Shown here piece after piece: positions 60,807 through 64,000 of a DNA stretch of 64,000 nt. The notes beneath the pieces were generated by a model that did no database searches, had not been told where the DNA came from, and was given only the letters and a program-made list of their open reading frames with translations. Source of the stretch: Croceivirga sp. (GTDB lineage: Bacteria; Bacteroidota; Bacteroidia; Flavobacteriales; Flavobacteriaceae). The position numbers and the translations under genes are program-made. Location of the stretch: NCBI GenBank assembly GCA_028284285.1, contig JANQSA010000009.1, positions 1 to 64,000 of the forward strand. The letters are read 5' to 3'. Each line of letters starts with the position of its first letter. Positions within the stretch are counted from its first letter, which is position 1.

Positions 60807-62339
60807 ATGAAACGACTCCGACTCCTACTTGGCGATCAATTAAACAGTCAGCACAGCTGGTTCAGGGAAACCTCCGAGGATGTTGTGTATCTCATGGCGG
60901 AAATGCGTCAGGAAACCGATTATGTAAAGCACCATATCCAAAAGGTCGTCGCCTTCTTTCTGGCCATGCGAAATTTTGCTAATGCATTGGAAACCCATAA
61001 CCATAAGATCATTTATGTAAAAATTAGTGATGAAAACAACCCTCAGGACCTTGGAAAAATCATAAAAAAATATGTGCAGCAGACCAAAGCGGAAAAATTT
61101 GAGTATCTGCTTCCGGACGAATACCGACTGGATCAACAACTAAAGTGGATTTGTCAGAATTTGGAAATTCCCTCGGAAGCTTTTGATACAGAGCACTTCT
61201 ATACCTCCAGGGAAGCCTTGGGCCAATTCTTTGAAGGCAAAAAACAGTTGATCATGGAAAGCTTCTACCGCATGATGCGTAAAAAGCACGATATCATGAT
61301 GATGAACGGCCAACCTGAGGGGGGAAAATGGAACTTTGACCAAAGTAATCGTAAAAAATGGACAGGTGAACCAGCCATTTCCGGGGAATTGAATTTAAAA
61401 AAAGACGTTTCCGGAATACTGGAAGAAATCCAAATCTCCGGCATCCAAACCTTTGGAAACATCGTCTCCAAAAACTTTCAATGGCCCACTACCCGAAAGG
61501 AATGTCTTGAGTTACTGGACTATTTCTGTGAACATTTGTTGGTACATTTCGGGGATTATCAGGATGCCTTACATACGCAAGAAAAATTTCTGTTCCATTC
61601 CCGGTTGTCATTCGCGATGAATAGCAAGCTGCTTTCCCCAAAAGAGGTAATAGAAAAGGTCTTGTCGTACTATTATGATCATGGTCAAAACATTCACATT
61701 TCACAGGTAGAAGGGTTTGTACGCCAAATTCTGGGATGGCGGGAATACATGCGGGGGATCTATTGGAAAGAAATGCCGGGGTATCAGAAAAAGAATGCCT
61801 TGGATAACTACAATCCCCTCCCTGGATTTTTCTGGACCGGACAAACCAAAATGAACTGTCTTAAACATGCTATTGGACAAAGCCTGGAAGAAGCGTATGC
61901 CCATCATATACAGCGATTGATGATCATTGGCAATTACGCCTTACTAACCCAGGTACACCCGGATGAGGTGGATCAATGGTATCTGGGGGTGTATATCGAT
62001 GCTATAGAATGGGTAGAGATCACCAATACCAGAGGTATGAGTCAGTTTGCTGATGGTGGTATAGTGGCTACCAAGCCTTATGTAAGCAGCGCCAATTACA
62101 TCAATAAAATGGGGGATTATTGTAAAAGCTGCCAATACAGTCATGCCAAGAAGTTAGGAGACAATGCCTGTCCTTTTAATGCGCTCTATTGGAATTTTTT
62201 AGACGAGAAAAAACACTACTTTAAGCATAACCAACGTATGGCAATGATGCTTAATCTCCTGGAAAAAAAGGACAAGAAAGAACTTCAGGAATTGAAGCAA
62301 AAAGCGTCTGAGATCATTTCTAATCCCGATAAATTTTAG
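60807..62339 (+). CDS. FeS-type (6-4) photolyase / bacterial cryptochrome (FeS-BCP, PhrB-like)
   Basis: A 510-residue protein that starts R-L-R-L-L-L-G-D-Q-L-N, the FeS-BCP beginning. Four Cys at residues 351, 439, 442 and 455 (N-C-L-K; Y-C-K-S-C-Q; N-A-C-P-F) are positioned like the 4Fe-4S ligands of PhrB. Family members repair (6-4) photoproducts. The start codon is immediately after the CRY-DASH stop with no gap. A bidirectional terminator follows. Confidence 0.94.
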   Translation: MKRLRLLLGDQLNSQHSWFRETSEDVVYLMAEMRQETDYVKHHIQKVVAFFLAMRNFANALETHNHKIIYVKISDENNPQDLGKIIKKYVQQTKAEKFEYLLPDEYRLDQQLKWICQNLEIPSEAFDTEHFYTSREALGQFFEGKKQLIMESFYRMMRKKHDIMMMNGQPEGGKWNFDQSNRKKWTGEPAISGELNLKKDVSGILEEIQISGIQTFGNIVSKNFQWPTTRKECLELLDYFCEHLLVHFGDYQDALHTQEKFLFHSRLSFAMNSKLLSPKEVIEKVLSYYYDHGQNIHISQVEGFVRQILGWREYMRGIYWKEMPGYQKKNALDNYNPLPGFFWTGQTKMNCLKHAIGQSLEEAYAHHIQRLMIIGNYALLTQVHPDEVDQWYLGVYIDAIEWVEITNTRGMSQFADGGIVATKPYVSSANYINKMGDYCKSCQYSHAKKLGDNACPFNALYWNFLDEKKHYFKHNQRMAMMLNLLEKKDKKELQELKQKASEIISNPDKF

Positions 62340-62421
62340 GATTTAACATTCCTTAACGTCTGTGTCAAAAAAACCATTCGTATATCTTAAGGAAACAATC
62401 CCGCGAAAGCGTCGCTATATA

Positions 62422-62454
62422 AAAAGGCCTTCATTCAATAAATGAAGGCCTTTT
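62422..62454. terminator. Bidirectional terminator between FeS photolyase and clpP
   Basis: A perfect 14-bp stem (AAAAGGCCTTCATT / AATGAAGGCCTTTT) with loop CAATA has an A-run before and a T-run after, so it can terminate the converging transcripts from both sides. Confidence 0.92.
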
Positions 62455-62480
62455 CATTGGATAGTATAGAAGGATAACAA

Positions 62481-63029
62481 TTACTTCAATATGCCGTCTA
62501 CAATACCATATTCAACAGATTCAGAAGCATCCATCCAGTAATCACGGTCAAAATCCTTCATTACTTTTTCATACTCCTGATCACAATTTTCAGCAAGAAT
62601 CTTTGCTCCCAGTTCTTTGGTTTTGATAATCTCCCGGGCCTGGATCTCAATATTAGAAGCCTGACCCTGGGCGCCACCGCTAGGTTGGTGAATCATTACT
62701 TTGGCATGGGGCTGGATAAACCGCCTTCCTTTTTCCCCTGCGGACAACAAAATAGACCCCATTGAAGCTGCCAGACCTGAACAGACCGTGGAAACCGGGC
62801 TCTTGATCTGCTTTAAAGTATCGTAAATGGCAAAACCAGAGGTTACATATCCACCTGGACTGTTGATCACCAATTGTATTTCCTTATTGTTTATTAAATC
62901 AAGATAAAGCAATCTATCAATGACATGTTTTGCAGAATCATCATTTACCATTCCCCATAAAAATACTTTTCGTTCTTCCAGTAACTTCTCTTGGATTTGC
63001 TCCTGTACCTTTCCTTTTTTTGTACTCAT
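62481..63029 (-). CDS. ClpP-family ATP-dependent protease proteolytic subunit
   Basis: A 182-residue serine protease. The catalytic Ser is in G-L-A-A-S-M-G-S, His in V-M-I-H-Q-P, and Asp in D-F-D-R-D-Y-W-M. It differs from canonical ClpP at the N-terminus (K-V-F-L-W-G-M-V-N-D-D-S) and may be a second, divergent ClpP. The ATG at 63029 (MSTKKGKVQEQIQ) is chosen because a well-spaced promoter ends just upstream at 63050; a longer frame to 63077 would start inside the promoter. clpX is not in the window. Confidence 0.9.
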   Translation of the reverse strand: MSTKKGKVQEQIQEKLLEERKVFLWGMVNDDSAKHVIDRLLYLDLINNKEIQLVINSPGGYVTSGFAIYDTLKQIKSPVSTVCSGLAASMGSILLSAGEKGRRFIQPHAKVMIHQPSGGAQGQASNIEIQAREIIKTKELGAKILAENCDQEYEKVMKDFDRDYWMDASESVEYGIVDGILK

Positions 63030-63049
63030 TATAGCCGATTTTGGAGTTT

Positions 63050-63078
63050 CAAAAATAACCAATTTATTGTTCATCAAA
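63050..63078 (-). promoter_or_regulatory. Promoter of the clpP-like gene
   Basis: On the minus strand TTTG (63078-63075) and TATTTTTG (63057-63050) are separated by 17 bases, a good -33/-7 pair. The predicted start is about 63045, some 16 bases before the ATG at 63029. Confidence 0.68.
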
Positions 63079-63432
63079 GGGAGTTGTAGCTTTTCAAAAA
63101 AGAATTGGAAATACTTTTATATATCTCCTCCTAATCGTGCTATCTGTTGTGAGAATACCCGACCAACTACCCACCCAAGTACGACAGATATCGATGAATA
63201 CCTACCGTTTATAGTACAAAAAGTTCTTAATCGATTTATAATATCCTAACAACGTGAATTTTATACAGTAGCCTAAATGGGATGTACTTTTACCCCGAAT
63301 TTGATCCCAAATCAGTTCAAAATACCTAAAACTTAGCCTATTGAATACTTCTACGCTAAAAACAGAACCACAGTATTTCATTCTATTAGGAGGGTTAAGT
63401 TTTAGGAATCCAAAAATTCAAAAGCCCTAACC
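63079..63432. other. Non-coding interval, nothing recognised
   Basis: About 350 bases between the clpP promoter and the next ATG. I found no gene, RNA motif, repeat or convincing promoter in it. Confidence 0.6.
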
Positions 63433-64000
63433 ATGAAAGCACGGACCATCCAAAGTTTACGTATTAAAAGCACGCTGTTTTTCGCGTTTCTTCTGTTGTC
63501 AGGTTATAGTATTGCACAAACTACATTTACGGAAAGTGCAGCCCTTTACGGCCTAAACATTGGTGATGGTAAAGACGGGGGACATGCCTGGGCGGATTAT
63601 GACCTCGATGGTGATTTGGATTTACTCGTCAACAGGTGGACTTCTTCCGTATTACTTAGAAACCAATTGGTGGAAACGGGAACAAGCTCCTTTGTAGATG
63701 TAACTGCCCTGCTTACCGATGGAATGACCTTTGAAATGGAACGATCTGCAATTTTTGCGGATTTCAACAATGATGGGTATCCGGATTTTGCCAGAAATTC
63801 AGGATCATCGAATGGGGATATTATTGAAATACGATTACAACATCCCCCAACCCACCGTTTCGGAGATGGTTTAGGTGGTACAGCCCCCTTCATTTTTGGT
63901 GGTGTGTCTACTACCAGGCCTGGTTATATTTTGATAGAAGACGGTGCAAATTCGGAAGGAATGGTTGCATTTGATTTCGATCAGGATGGGGATTTGGATA
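63433..64000 (+). CDS. FG-GAP/VCBS-repeat secreted protein (3' end outside window)
   Basis: The first 189 codons of an open frame starting ATG-AAA-GCA. A signal peptide (hydrophobic residues about 13-27, ending S-I-A-Q) is followed by calcium-binding FG-GAP loops: D-Y-D-L-D-G-D-L-D, D-F-N-N-D-G-Y-P-D and D-F-D-Q-D-G-D-L-D. Such repeats form beta-propellers on secreted or cell-surface proteins, often adhesins with a C-terminal sorting domain in Bacteroidetes. The C-terminus lies outside the window. Confidence 0.88.
   Translation, partial: MKARTIQSLRIKSTLFFAFLLLSGYSIAQTTFTESAALYGLNIGDGKDGGHAWADYDLDGDLDLLVNRWTSSVLLRNQLVETGTSSFVDVTALLTDGMTFEMERSAIFADFNNDGYPDFARNSGSSNGDIIEIRLQHPPTHRFGDGLGGTAPFIFGGVSTTRPGYILIEDGANSEGMVAFDFDQDGDLD

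Overview
The window reads as the chromosome of a marine-type Flavobacteriaceae (Bacteroidota). Promoters fit the Bacteroidetes TTG / TAnnTTTG pattern, Shine-Dalgarno sequences are largely absent, and the gene content is flavobacterial: a PDZ retropepsin-like protease, DUF1573, DUF4174, a short phosphatidylserine decarboxylase, PAS kinases with an HNLRSH box, a DASH cryptochrome next to an FeS-type photolyase, and an FG-GAP secreted protein. Base composition is moderately AT-rich by eye. I saw no rRNA, tRNA, CRISPR array, transposase or prophage genes.

Layout. 1-3.2 kb: a dispersed hairpin repeat, two thioredoxin-fold proteins, and a MarR regulator with a nitroreductase and a YceI protein. 3.2-10.4 kb: the complete tryptophan operon, trpL-trpE-trpG-(four-helix-bundle insert)-trpD-trpC-trpF-trpB-trpA. 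It is preceded by a classical-looking attenuator: a promoter, an 18-codon leader with three consecutive Trp codons, alternative pairings and an intrinsic terminator. 10.4-17.3 kb: an M20 peptidase, a decayed copy of the 3' end of ppc, a lone receiver protein, the intact ppc, a uracil-DNA-glycosylase-like gene, ribosomal protein THX, a lipoprotein and YaaA. 17.3-17.7 kb: a repeat island related to the sequence at position 1. 17.7-27.5 kb: rluD, a PASTA protein, ddl, coaD, a PAS histidine kinase with its receiver partner, an M14 peptidase, a NUDIX hydrolase, pyrE, an SRPBCC protein and birA.

27.6-32.3 kb: rsfS-ftsH, then a LUD protein and a phospholipid cluster (cdsA, psd, acyl-CoA-binding protein). 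32.3-43.5 kb, mostly minus strand: a sterol-desaturase-like enzyme, an OmpR/histidine-kinase pair, a serine hydrolase, a dienelactone hydrolase, two envelope proteins, an AraC regulator and valS. 43.6-52.1 kb: DUF1573, the PDZ protease, a PLP aminotransferase, murB, an ECF sigma/anti-sigma pair, a small Cys-rich protein, a second ECF sigma factor, lipA and gap. 52.1-64 kb: a TPR hybrid histidine kinase overlapping gap, lpxK, nif3, a coiled-coil protein with a zinc-ribbon fold lacking its cysteines, DUF4174, kynurenine 3-monooxygenase, a light/DNA-repair cluster (DUF2256, CRY-DASH, FeS photolyase), clpP, and the start of an FG-GAP protein cut by the window end.

Most of the window is housekeeping. 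The strongest non-routine signals are the trp attenuator, the four-helix-bundle gene inside the trp operon bounded by oppositely oriented 7-nt repeats, the relic of a second ppc, and the dispersed hairpin family whose stems differ in sequence but still pair. I found no clear candidate for a wholly new multi-gene system.
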